NCBI GenBank assembly: GCA_963576565.1
Contig: OY755040.1
Span: 86,960,522 to 87,024,521, forward strand
Direction: 5' to 3'
From: Aspidapion aeneum
Taxonomy: Eukaryota; Arthropoda; Insecta; Coleoptera; Brentidae
Length of the DNA stretch: 64,000 nucleotides
Shown here: one piece after another, positions 43,304 to 53,433 of the stretch
How the letters are laid out: each line of letters opens with the position of its first letter
How positions within the stretch are numbered: the first letter of the stretch is position 1
The notes under the pieces: model-generated
The model's input: the letters and a program-made list of their open reading frames with translations, nothing else
Database searches by the model: none
Told to the model about the DNA's origin: nothing
Translations under genes and position numbers: made by a program

Positions 43304-44842
43304 TTATACTACTTGGTGTGCAATCAGGTGTGACGGCCCGCCCCCTTTTTTAATTCTAAGACGCTTGTTTTCCTTAAGGAGTGGTTTCCATATGTTTGGT
43401 ATGTCCGTGCTTGGTTGACTGAAAACTTCTTTATTCTGCATTATATACGCAGCTTCAATAAACTTTCGTTTTCGCCAATGCGACTCCTTATGTAAAACTT
43501 TAGCTTCTGACCACTGAATCCTGTGATCATTTGACCATGCATGATCTGCTAAACCGGATTTTTCAATATCCCCTAATTGGGTATTTTTTAGATGTTCATT
43601 TACTCTAACCTGAAGAGGGCGTTTCGTTTCACCTACATATGATTTACCACACTCACACGGGATTTGGTAAATACATTCCTTATTATTTGAGGGATTGTCT
43701 GGTTTTGTTTTAGTTACAAAACTTCTTATCGTATTTCCCGAAGAAAATACTGTTTTTATATTATAGTGTTTAGCTATTCGTCTTATGTTTTCTGAAATCC
43801 CTTGAACATATGGAATGTTAATAACACCTAACGGATTATTATTTTGAGAGTTTGGTACATTTAGTTTGTTTTTAATTTTAAATATCGTTGAGTTTATTAA
43901 TTTCTCGGAATAACCATTCTGTTGTAAGTCCTTTTTAATGTTGTTAATTTCTGTGGTTAATTCTTCATTATTACTACAAATATTTACGGCTCTTAAATAC
44001 AAACTTCTTATAACTCCTTGTTTTGTTGCAACAGAATGATTAGACTTAAAATTTAGGTACTGTCCCGTGTGTGTAGGTTTCCTATATACAGTGGTTTGAA
44101 TGTTTCTGTCTAATCGTTTGACAAGAACATCCAAAAAAGGTAAGGCCGAATCTTTTTCAATTTCCATGGTGCACTTGATTGTTGGTCTAATACCGTTTAA
44201 ATGGTGTAGAAAATTTTGTAGTTCGTCATTATTTTCCGGCCATATAATAAATGTGTCATCCATGTATCATAGCCATAGTTTTGGTTTGACTCTTGCTGTG
44301 TTGATCGCATGGCCCTCGAACCACTCCATGTAGATGTTTGCTACCACTGGCGAAAGAGATGAACCCATTGGGAGTCCATCATTTTGCGCGTAAAACTTAT
44401 CTTTCACTTGAAAGTAAGAGTTACGGAGACAGAGCTCCAAAAGATCCATCACCCCCTCCACCGATAGCGTTGTTCTCTCGTGAAGTGTATTATCAGTTTG
44501 TAATTTGTTTTTAATGATACTGAGTGACTCATTTATTGGCACGTTGGTGTAGAGACTTTCTACATCAAAACTTACAAATCTATCGCTGGGATCTAATTCG
44601 ATACCTTTTAAAACCTCCACAAAATGTTCCGAGTTTTTGACAAAAGATTCGGACTTACCCTGTAGTGGTTGAATTATGTCCAACAAAAACCTCGACAAAG
44701 TGCTGGTCGGTGAGTCCCTGTAGCTGGTAATTGGTCGCAGTGGTATATCCTTCTTATGGATCTTTGGTAATCCATAAAAATGTGGTGCCTTACTGTGGTG
44801 TGGAGTCAGGCGGGATCTAGCAGCGTCCGGGATATTTTATAC
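43304..44842 (-). pseudogene. PLE polymerase, inverted truncated copy
   Basis: It covers the RT from KIHKKDIPLRPITS through FVSFDVESLYTNVP, GLPMGSSLSPVVANIY and YMDDTFIIWP, a linker, and a GIY-YIG-type endonuclease (CECGKSYVGETKRPLQVRV, FIEAAYI) to the end. One stop (TGA for the Arg before YMDD in the sister copies) lies near 44265. The N-terminus is cut at a head-to-head joint with the next copy at about 44842. Confidence 0.9.
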
Positions 44843-45936
44843 GTTTTACGCGCAAAATGATGGACTCCCAATGGGTTCATCTCTTTCGCCAGTGGTAGCA
44901 AACATCTACATGGAGTGGTTCGAGGGCCATGCGATCAACACAGCAAGAGTCAAACCAAAACTATGGGTACGATACATGGATGACACATTTATTATATGGC
45001 CGGAAAATGATGACGAACTACAAAATTTTCTACACCATTTAAACGGTATTAGACCAACAATCAAGTGCACCATGGAAATTGAAAAAGATTCGGCCTTACC
45101 TTTTTTGGATGTTCTTGTCAAAAGATTAGACAGAAACATTCAAACCACTGTATATAGGAAACCTACACACACGGGACAGTACCTAAATTTTAAGTCTAAT
45201 CATTCTGTTGCAACAAAACAAGGAGTTATAAGAAGTTTGTATTTAAGAGCCGTAAATATTTGTAGTAATAATGAAGAATTAACCACAGAAATTAACAACA
45301 TTAAAAAGGACTTACAACAGAATGGTTATTCCGAGAAATTAATAAACTCAACGATATTTAAAATTAAAAACAAACTAAATGTACCAAACTCTCAAAATAA
45401 TAATCCGTTAGGTGTTATTAACATTCCATATGTTCAAGGGATTTCAGAAAACATAAGACGAATAGCTAAACACTATAATATAAAAACAGTATTTTCTTCG
45501 GGAAATACGATAAGAAGTTTTGTAACTAAAACAAAACCAGACAATCCCTCAAATAATAAGGAATGTATTTACCAAATCCCGTGTGAGTGTGGTAAATCAT
45601 ATGTAGGTGAAACGAAACGCCCTCTTCAGGTTAGAGTAAATGAACATCTAAAAAAATACCCAATTAGGGGATATTGAAAAATCCGGTTTAGCAGATCATG
45701 CATGGTCAAATGATCACAGGATTCAGTGGTCAGAAGCTAAAGTTTTACATAAGGAGTCGCATTGGCGAAAACGAAAGTTTATTGAAGCTGCGTATATAAT
45801 GCAGAATAAAGAAGTTTTCAGTCAACCAAGCACGGACATACCAAACATATGGAAACCACTCCTTAAGGAAAACAGGCGTCTTAGAATTAAAAAAAGGGGC
45901 GGGCCGTCACACCTGATTGCACACCAAGTAGTATAA
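44843..45936 (+). pseudogene. PLE polymerase, direct truncated copy
   Basis: Begins inside the RT at FYAQNDGLPMGSSLSP, carries RYMDDTFIIWP and the full linker, and then the GIY-YIG domain. An extra A in a run near 45650 shifts the frame after NEHLKK, so the endonuclease C-terminus (about 45660-45936) is out of frame. It serves as the upstream pseudo-LTR of the next copy. Confidence 0.9.
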
Positions 45937-45966
45937 GTAGTAGCCTAGAGACTAGATTGTTTAGTT

Positions 45967-46014
45967 TACACTTGATAACGGTTAGAGATACTTACTAACT
46001 GAAACGTCGTGTTT
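45967..46014 (+). ncRNA. Hammerhead-ribozyme-like motif at the PLE tandem junction
   Basis: As in the third copy, but stem II reads GGTTAG/CTAACT, giving one G-U pair. It sits in the pseudo-LTR, 18 bases before the ATG of the near-complete copy, the location in which PLE hammerheads are known. Confidence 0.45.
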
Positions 46015-46031
46015 CAAAATAAATAAAGACA

Positions 46032-48491
46032 ATGGAAGTCCGAAATTTTATTTCTACACAATCATTGTCTACGAGTTTCAAACAAAGAGTTAAAGAACGG
46101 TACGGACCCGGAATCAACAATCTATTCGGAGGCTACGAGAAGACAAAACTTAAAGTGATAAAGGAAAAAGAACACATTTCATTCTTGTGCGAGGCGCGCG
46201 ACAGTGGTGTCATTCCGGTTGGTTTCCGCCTAAAAGCCAACTTTCCGGGAGTGAGAACGAAGAAGATCTTAGAGAGGACCAGCCAAGCACTAATCCGATC
46301 CCAAATCAGTTACCATCGATGGAGAAAAGCCAACTTCAACGCCGACATGGAGGAGCGATTTGACGAAATTAGACGACACACATGGGAGGAAGACTACGAA
46401 CCGATACTGAGTAAAATTGACAGTACGTGCAACAGAGAACGACAGAAGATACGATCAACTCACCGAGAAAAACTTAAGAAACTACAGACACGTACTCAAG
46501 ATAGAACAGACTCAACAACACCAAGCACTATAGTGAACATCTCCAAAAGGACTCTGAGCACCAACGAAGAATTGGTACTCAGTAAGGGACTTAAGTTCGC
46601 CATTGCACCGGCACAGACACCGACACTGGAAATTATTGCGGCAATAGAGACTGTTAGTCTACCTCAACCCGAAGCTGATGAGTTTCGCCATAAAGTAAGA
46701 ACAACGTTGGACAGAAAGAAGCAACAAAAGACAAACATCACCAGTCAAGAACAACGGGCAATCAAGAACCTGCAGGCTGACAAATCAATCAAGATTCTAC
46801 CGGCCGACAAAGGAAACGCAACGGTGATCATGGATGTCGAGACTTACGACAAAAAGATCCAAGAAGTTCTGGAGAAAGGAGACTACAAGCAACTACCCAA
46901 AGACCCAACCACCACCATAGAAGGACGCATCTACAGGACTTTGAAGAAGTATGCTGAAAATATCCCGGACGCTGCTAGATCCCGCCTGACTCCACACCAC
47001 AGTAAGGCACCAAATTTTAATGGATTACCAAAGATCCATAAGAAGGATATACCACTGCGACCAATTACCAGCTCCAGGACTCACCGACCAGCACTTTGTC
47101 GAGGTTTTTGTTGGACATAATTCAACCACTAAAGGGTAAGTCCGAATCTTTTGTCAAAAAACTCGGAACATTTTGTGGAGGTTTTAAAAGGTATCGAATT
47201 AGATCCCAGTGAAAGATTTGTAAGTTTTGATGTAGAAAGTCTCTACACCAACGTGCCAATAAATGAGTCACTCAGTATCATTAAAAACAAATTACAAACT
47301 GATAATACACTTCACGAGAGAACAACGCTATCGGTGGAGGGGGTGATGGATCTTCTGGAGCTCTGTCTCCGTAACTCTTACTTTCAAGTGAAAGATAAGT
47401 TTTACGCGCAAAATGATGGACTCCCAATGGGTTCATCTCTTTCGCCAGTGGTAGCAAACATCTACATGGAGTGGTTCGAGGGCCATGCGATCAACACAGC
47501 AAGAGTCAAACCAAAACTATGGCTACGATACATGGATGACACATTTAATATATGGCCGGAAAATGATGACGAACTACAAAATTTTCTACACCATTTAAAC
47601 GGTATTAGACCAACAATCAAGTGCACCATGGAAATTGAAAAAGATTCGGCCTTAACTTTTTTGGATGTTCTTGTCAAACGATTAGACAGAAACATTCAAA
47701 CCACTGTATATAGGAAACCTACACACACGGGACAGTACCTAAATTTTAAGTCTAATCATTCTGTTGCAACAAAACAAGGAGTTATAAGAAGTTTGTATTT
47801 AAGAGCCGTAAATATTTGTAGTAATAATGAAGAATTAACCACAGAAATTAACAACATTAAAAAGGACTTACAACAGAATGGTTATTCCGAGAAATTAATA
47901 AACTCAACGATATTTAAAATTAAAAACAAACTAAATGTACCAAACTCTCAAAATAATAATCCGTTAGGTGTTATTAACATTCCATATGTTCAAGGGATTT
48001 CAGAAAACATAAGACGAATAGCTAAACACTATAATATAAAAACAGTATTTTCTTCGGGAAATACGATAAGAAGTTTTGTAACTAAAACAAAACCAGACAA
48101 TCCCTCAAATAATAAGGAATGTATTTACCAAATCCCGTGTGAGTGTGGTAAATCATATGTAGGTGAAACGAAACGCCCTCTTCAGGTTAGAGTAAATGAA
48201 CATCTAAAAAATACCCAATTAGGGGATATTGAAAAATCCGGTTTAGCAGATCATGCATGGTCACATGATCACAGGATTCAGTGGTCAGAAGCTAAAGTTT
48301 TACATAAGGAGTCGCATTGGCGAAAACGAAAGTTTATTGAAGCTGCGTATATAATGCAGAATAAAGAAGTTTTCAGTCAACCAAGCACGGACATACCAAA
48401 CATATGGAAACCACTCCTTAAGGAAAACAGGCGTCTTAGAATTAAAAAAGGGGGCGGGCCGTCACACCTGATTGCACACCAAGTAGTATAA
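46032..48491 (+). CDS. PLE polymerase: RT plus GIY-YIG endonuclease, near-complete copy
   Basis: ATG at 46032. The N-terminal ~270 residues are basic and helical. KILPADKGNATVIMD (about 255-270) is the conserved PLE N-terminal motif. The RT follows with GLPKIHK, FDVESLYTNVP, GLPMGSSLSPVVANIY and RYMDDTFNIWP, where Asn replaces the Ile of the sister copies. After a linker of ~150 residues comes CIYQIPCECGKSYVGETKRP with paired Cys and the endonuclease core to FIEAAYI. A single-base deletion near 47076 and an insertion in an A run near 47158 put ~27 residues out of frame with one stop. Otherwise the ~820-codon protein is intact. Endonuclease-bearing PLEs nick target DNA and prime from it. Confidence 0.9.
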
Positions 48492-48520
48492 GTAGTAGCC
48501 TAGAGACTAGATTGTTTAGT

Positions 48521-48570
48521 TTACACTTGATAACGGTTAGAGATACTTACTAACCGAAACGTCGTGTTTT
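48521..48570 (+). ncRNA. Hammerhead-ribozyme-like motif, PLE 3' end
   Basis: TTACAC, TTGATAAC, perfect stem GGTTAG-AGATACTTA-CTAACC, GAAAC, GTC, GTGTTTT. ACAC/GTGT would form stem I, GGTTAG/CTAACC stem II, and GAAA is the invariant second core box followed by a GUC cleavage triplet. The first core box is TTGATAA-like, not CTGATGA, two transitions away, so activity may be weak or lost. PLEs are established carriers of hammerhead motifs. Confidence 0.5.
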
Positions 48571-48622
48571 AAAATAAATAAAGACAATGGAAGTCCGAAA
48601 TTTTATTTCTATAATAATTATA

Positions 48623-50084
48623 TGTTCAAAATTAATGCTCAAAGGGGTAGCAGTGTTTGGCCTTGTATTACACATAACTTTTTTTTAATGTATTTTGTTT
48701 CTTGAAAATTCTGTACAGACGGTGGAGGTGGGTCAATTACATAATTTAAGAATAGGCCCAAAGTGTACTTAGGGCAGAGCTTCAAGAGCTAAGCTCCCCC
48801 TTAAAAATTTGGTTAGCCCCTGATATTATATTACATATAAACACATATTTCAGACAGAGTCGACACGAAGGCTTATTGGGGTGGGGGAGGCAACAGCCAC
48901 CTTTCCTCAAAAACTTTTTGATCTTCTGCAATTTTTTGTAACTCTATCTGTTTCCAAGAAAAGACAAAAAAGGAAAATTTGTACTCTGCATTATTTTAAT
49001 TTTATGCGAGTTTTATGTAATTTCTAAATAGCAATTGAAGATACAAGTTATTTTATTTTGTTTTTTTTTTTCTGAAAAATGGTTAGAGATAAAAATATTG
49101 CAGATCAAAAAATTTCTGAATAAAACAAGGAATTCATTTTACATTTTTAAATCTGCCAATAACTTACTGCAAAAAAGTTCTGGAGAAAAAAGGGGGCATG
49201 ACCGCGGAAAAAATATCACCCTGTAGTTTTTCCTAATATTTGACATGCTTAATGATGTATGCCTTGTAACAGATTTGAGCTAAATATCTCAAAAACTGCA
49301 CGAGTTATAAATAAAAAGCAAACAAAAAAACTAATATTTTAATAACCCATATCTCAAAAACTAAGCATGGTTATACAAAGTTTTTTTTTTTAAAATCACT
49401 CAGGATAATCGTCTGAAGTTTGGCGATATACTTTATTAACACCTGTATAAAATACCTACTATTATGAGTCCCCTGGCAGCTTTTTTTTTGCTTTTTAGTT
49501 ATCCAACGCAACAATCAACAATGGAATAACATCATTATTATTAAAAAATGGATTGGAGATTGGATATTGTAAAGAATATATGAAAATTACATTACAACAT
49601 TTGAGCAATTCCACATAAACCTAGAAATTAGAAAATTGAAGACTGTAAAAGTGTGTTCTTATTTTTTTAAAATATTGGTTTTATTAAGGATTATTAGGTG
49701 GTACATGTTTAACTATTTTTAAGTTTTCTAAAAATCCACAGTTTTTTGTAATATAAATACCTAGTTTATACATTTAAGAAAAAACATTATATTTGTTAAA
49801 TATTTTTAGATTTTTCTAAAACAGTTCTCATTTTTAAAAAAATAAATATTACATTTTTAAAAAAACATTGTTTTTTATTTAAGTATTACATTTTCGAGGT
49901 CATGAAAATTTTTATGTATGCGGAAAAAGTTTAGATATCTTACAGGTTTACATGACTAAAATTAATATATTTTTGATATCCAAATTCTTTTCGCATACAT
50001 GAAATTAGCCTGACCTCAAAAATAGCACCTTTACTAAGAAAAAAATCATTTAAAAAGCCCGCCGAGCCCGCCCGCGCATTCTTA
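48623..50084. other. Unassigned AT-rich repeats
   Basis: No gene seen. CACCCTGTAG near 49218 and AACCCATATCTCAAAAACTAAGCA (about 49345) are words of the CAGGGTGT-type interspersed repeats also seen at 8700. Long A and T runs occur. Confidence 0.45.
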
Positions 50085-50210
50085 ATTCTTCCAGTAGCCA
50101 AGGGTGGCGCTAGCGTAAACTTGTTGCCGCTTTTGAACCATAGAATTAAGCACTCTTTTATTATTTTCTCTATGCCTCTACCCACGAATACCCACCTAAA
50201 AAAAGTAGCA
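50085..50210 (-). repeat. Interspersed repeat, uninterrupted relative of the 9435/10690 site
   Basis: Minus strand GGTGGGTATTCGTGGGTAGAGG followed later by GGCAACAAGTTTACGCTAGCGC. The same order is split by the fold-back element at 9472-10611. It is thus a paralogous empty site. Confidence 0.6.
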
Positions 50211-50790
50211 TGTGGACTTTGGGCAAAAAACGCATGCACTGGTTTGAAACTAAAGAAAGGCTAGTTTCAAAACCATTGAAATTGGTTCAAACGTGACGTC
50301 ATTGCTGACGAGCGCGAAATATCATTATTTAAACTGAAACAATAAATAATTTAAAAAACAAAACCTTTTTTTGGAAGTTACCAAATTGTTAGGACGAAAT
50401 ACAGATGGTATTGGGTTTCCAATTGTTTTTGAGCATAAATAACATAACACGACATTTCAGAGTTGTGACGTCACCAATCAATGACGTATCGATTGAAACA
50501 GTGTTTTAAAACCGTTGCAACGCGAGAAAATGTCAATGGTCAATTAAATAGGTAGTCCTAGAGGCCCTCGATATATTTGACAATTGTTTTACACCAGAGG
50601 TCGGCAACTCATATTGCCCTCTCTTTCTTGCAAAATCCAGTTTTACATGTAAAACCGATTTTGTGAAATAGCTAGCTATACCTATCTTTGTCTGTGTTAT
50701 TTCCCTGGATTTTTTTCGACGTTTTTAATATTTTAGGTTAGACGAGACTTCAAATTCCAATAACAAAAACAAAACACTCAAAACCCACTA

Positions 50791-50868
50791 TACCAGGGGT
50801 AAAGGTGTTCTTGTCTAAAACAAATACCGGGGGTAAAGGTGTACTTAGAGAAACCAAATACAGGGGAC
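50791..50868. repeat. 34-bp tandem duplication
   Basis: Units at 50791-50824 and 50825-50858 share TACC, GGGGTAAAGGTGT, CTTAG/CTTGT and CAAA. A third start TACAGGGG follows at 50859. Confidence 0.6.
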
Positions 50869-51252
50869 TGTTTTTTTTTTCAATAAAATAGTGCTAGTTT
50901 TTGGGATGCTGCTACGCATAAAGTATTGAATTTTTTAGCTACTTATACATATACATACCTAACAATTTTAAAACAGGATATCATTTTGGCCCTCTTTTTT
51001 TTGTATATGTGATTAAATTAAATGTTGTGAGCCCTGTTTCCACGTTATTTTCGGCTCACACAAAAGTGTGAAAGAATAATGTTTGCATAGTTTATCGGTG
51101 CCACCATGAAGTGACGAATAAATAGAGAAACCTACTATTAAAAAAAGTCTTACTCCATTGGTTTAAAACGGTGAGTGATTGCCGAGTTAGGTTTAGGTAA
51201 ATTCAGTTTACGGTTTGGTTTTATTATAATTTTATTATTTTAACGAACAGAG

Positions 51253-51368
51253 CAACGAGCCAAACGGCAAACCAAACGCCAGTTTGGACGGAGTCAATTC
51301 CACGAACCGTTCGCCGAATTGTTTGCAAACGCGTTTGTCCCGGCCAAACTAGTCCGTTCGGCTCGTTG
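51253..51368. repeat. Small fold-back with CAACGAGCC ends
   Basis: CAACGAGCCAAACGG (51253-51267) pairs with 51354-51368 at 14 of 15 positions. The interior is also rich in CCAAAC/GTTTGG words that can pair. GC-richer than its surroundings. MITE-like; no duplication identified. Confidence 0.5.
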
Positions 51369-51846
51369 ATGTGTTTGTTTTTTGTCGAAATGTTGAGGTC
51401 TGTAGGAAGCCTAACCTCCCCAATCGCTGATCGTTTTAAACAAAGGGAGGCAGGCTTATGGTATCTAACCTTCGAAACGGACATAAAACAGATGTTTTTA
51501 CAAAAATGCAGTAAAATAAATAGAAATTATATCACAATATTAGCGCGGCCACCGGTCATAAAATCATAAGAATTCATAAAAATTTGTCTTTGGGGAAGTA
51601 AGTACATATTGTGTAAAAACATATTTTTTTAATTTACGTTCCGAGGGTCAGATTTACCATGAGGTAAACATTATATGGTAGTTGTTTAAAGAAAATATTT
51701 TAAAAATTTTCGTGTCCAATTGTGTAAAGAAATGTTTGGTTTTACTTGTATTTTTGGCTCCGAAAATTTTTTGATTTTTAATTCAGAAAAACAAAAACTC
51801 TTTTATTTATTTTTTATTGAAATACTTTTTCAGCTAAATGTATTTA

Positions 51847-52147
51847 AGTAGGAAAGGATCAGGCACACCTTAAATGGAATTTTGAAAAAATCCATGAATT
51901 TCATGAAATTTTGGTCTGTTATAGTTGTTTCCTAAATACACTGGCGGGTATGGGCCTCCTAAGTAGTACGAATAAATTGATTTTTTTGTAAAATTTAAAC
52001 ATTAATACCAAAAATTGATAAAAATAATTGAATTATATCTTTGATGGCCATACTTTTGATCACGATATCGAGATCTACAACATACCAAAATCTCAAATTT
52101 GTGGATTTTTTAAAATCCCATTTAAGGTGTGCCTGATTTACTTACAT
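51847..52147. mobile_element. 300-bp MITE beside BEL 2
   Basis: Inverted ends 51858-51895 and 52102-52137, starting ATCAGGCACACCTTAAATGG. Interior non-coding. Lies 26 bp from the BEL 2 insertion site. Confidence 0.7.
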
Positions 52148-52177
52148 AAATATAAAAAATCATAACAACAAGGTACC

Positions 52178-52908
52178 TGCTTCGTCCCGGCGTTTAGTTT
52201 TAAGATATAAAATTTAGAGACATTTATCTAAATTAGAATGCTTTTTATTTTCTTTTTTTTTGCTAGAGTTATGCTAAAACTTTATACTTAAAGTTACTTT
52301 TATTTCTTGGTTTAACCTAATTTAGTTACTAAGATATGCCTTGCCTACAAAAAGGGTAAAAATTTGAATTTGCGCGGTGAATTATATGCTCAAGAATGCA
52401 TTGACTTTACTTTATTATTTTTGCCTTTTTTCTACCTTGAGTATATCCATTTTCCATCCTTTTTTAATTTATGTTTTTTTCCCTAATTTTATACATACCT
52501 TTACTGCTGTATTGCTACATATAGCAGTGCTCCAACGTCCGTCTTGCTATACGGAGCTCATGCGAATATTTGGAGTACTCTCCATACAAGTGAAATCACA
52601 TGCGTGCTTTAAGACCGCGGTCGTGTATAATATAATTGCTTTGATGTACTACTGCTACTACTTTGATTGGAATTATTTGGATTCGACTGTGCAGTTGTCC
52701 ATGTACCAAGTTCCTTTCATCCAAGGGTAAGTCAAAGTGTTTTTGAGCTGCGTTTCTTTACATTTTTTACTTATTCCCTATGCTACTATTCCTAACTAAG
52801 AACACAAAAGTGTAACCTAAGAGTGGGAACTATTGGACTGGAGATCCCTATTGCTACAGTTCGGTTGGTTTGTTGACTTTTTCATGCGAAAGACGTCTCG
52901 ACCGACCA
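52178..52908 (+). repeat. BEL 2 5' LTR
   Basis: 731 bp. Lacks the ~20 bases ATATATTGATCGCC-region present in the 3' LTR at about 59133-59152. Confidence 0.95.
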
Positions 52909-52913
52909 TTTTT

Positions 52914-52931
52914 TGGTCCTTCGAGCCGGAT
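52914..52931 (+). promoter_or_regulatory. BEL 2 primer-binding site, tRNA-Tyr type
   Basis: TGGTCCTTCGAGCCGGAT, five bases after the LTR. It is the complement of the 3' end of animal tRNA-Tyr (…CCGGCTCGAAGGACCA, recalled from general knowledge), so tRNA-Tyr is the probable primer. Confidence 0.7.
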
Positions 52932-53433
52932 CTCCCGTTCTGCGTAATAGGTGCTCTCAGAGTTGCATAATTGTGTTTGAAGTTAGGACTTTACTTTGCG
53001 TCTTTTTGAGACAAGGCATATCTTAGGTTTTACATTTTATCTACGGTGTGTCTATTGTACGTTGCACGTACCAACTTGCATTGCATTTTTTAATTGTGCA
53101 ATATACAAATTGCATACAAATTTTGAAATTTTTTTTTTTTTCAAAATTAAAAATTATTGCGCTGTCGATGTATGTAAGGCTTGCGTTTCCTTGCATACCT
53201 ACACAAATTCAGAAACTCTTATCAGTTGCTAAATTTTTTGTGCATATTTATTAGCATTTATACTTTTTGCTAAAAACTTGCTGTTCTTTACTCAATATTT
53301 GCTAAAAGCCGCTGGCCTTTTAATATTGCTTTGAATCTTGGTTTACAAGGGAATTTGAAAAGTAGTACGATATATTTTTTAAATTTGCTTCCCTTATTAA
53401 CTATTGCTTTACTTTGCACTTTAACCTTTTAAA

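Larger units (their letters stand above)
43152..48610 (+). mobile_element. Penelope-like retroelement (PLE) composite insertion
   Basis: A single 5.46-kb insertion is framed by the 12-bp duplication ATAATAATTATA (43140-43151 and 48611-48622). It holds an inverted 5'-truncated copy (43152-44842), a direct 5'-truncated copy (44843-46024) and a near full-length copy (46025-48610). The two direct copies are joined head-to-tail, so the truncated upstream copy acts as the pseudo-LTR typical of PLEs. The inverted copy reads past its 3' end into the start of a further unit. All copies are nearly identical. Inverted plus tandem partial copies in one integration are an established feature of PLEs. Confidence 0.92.

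Noticed and set aside
50600..50640. hAT-type end CAGAGGTCGGCAAC
   Set aside because: No matching inverted end or 8-bp duplication found within 600 bases.
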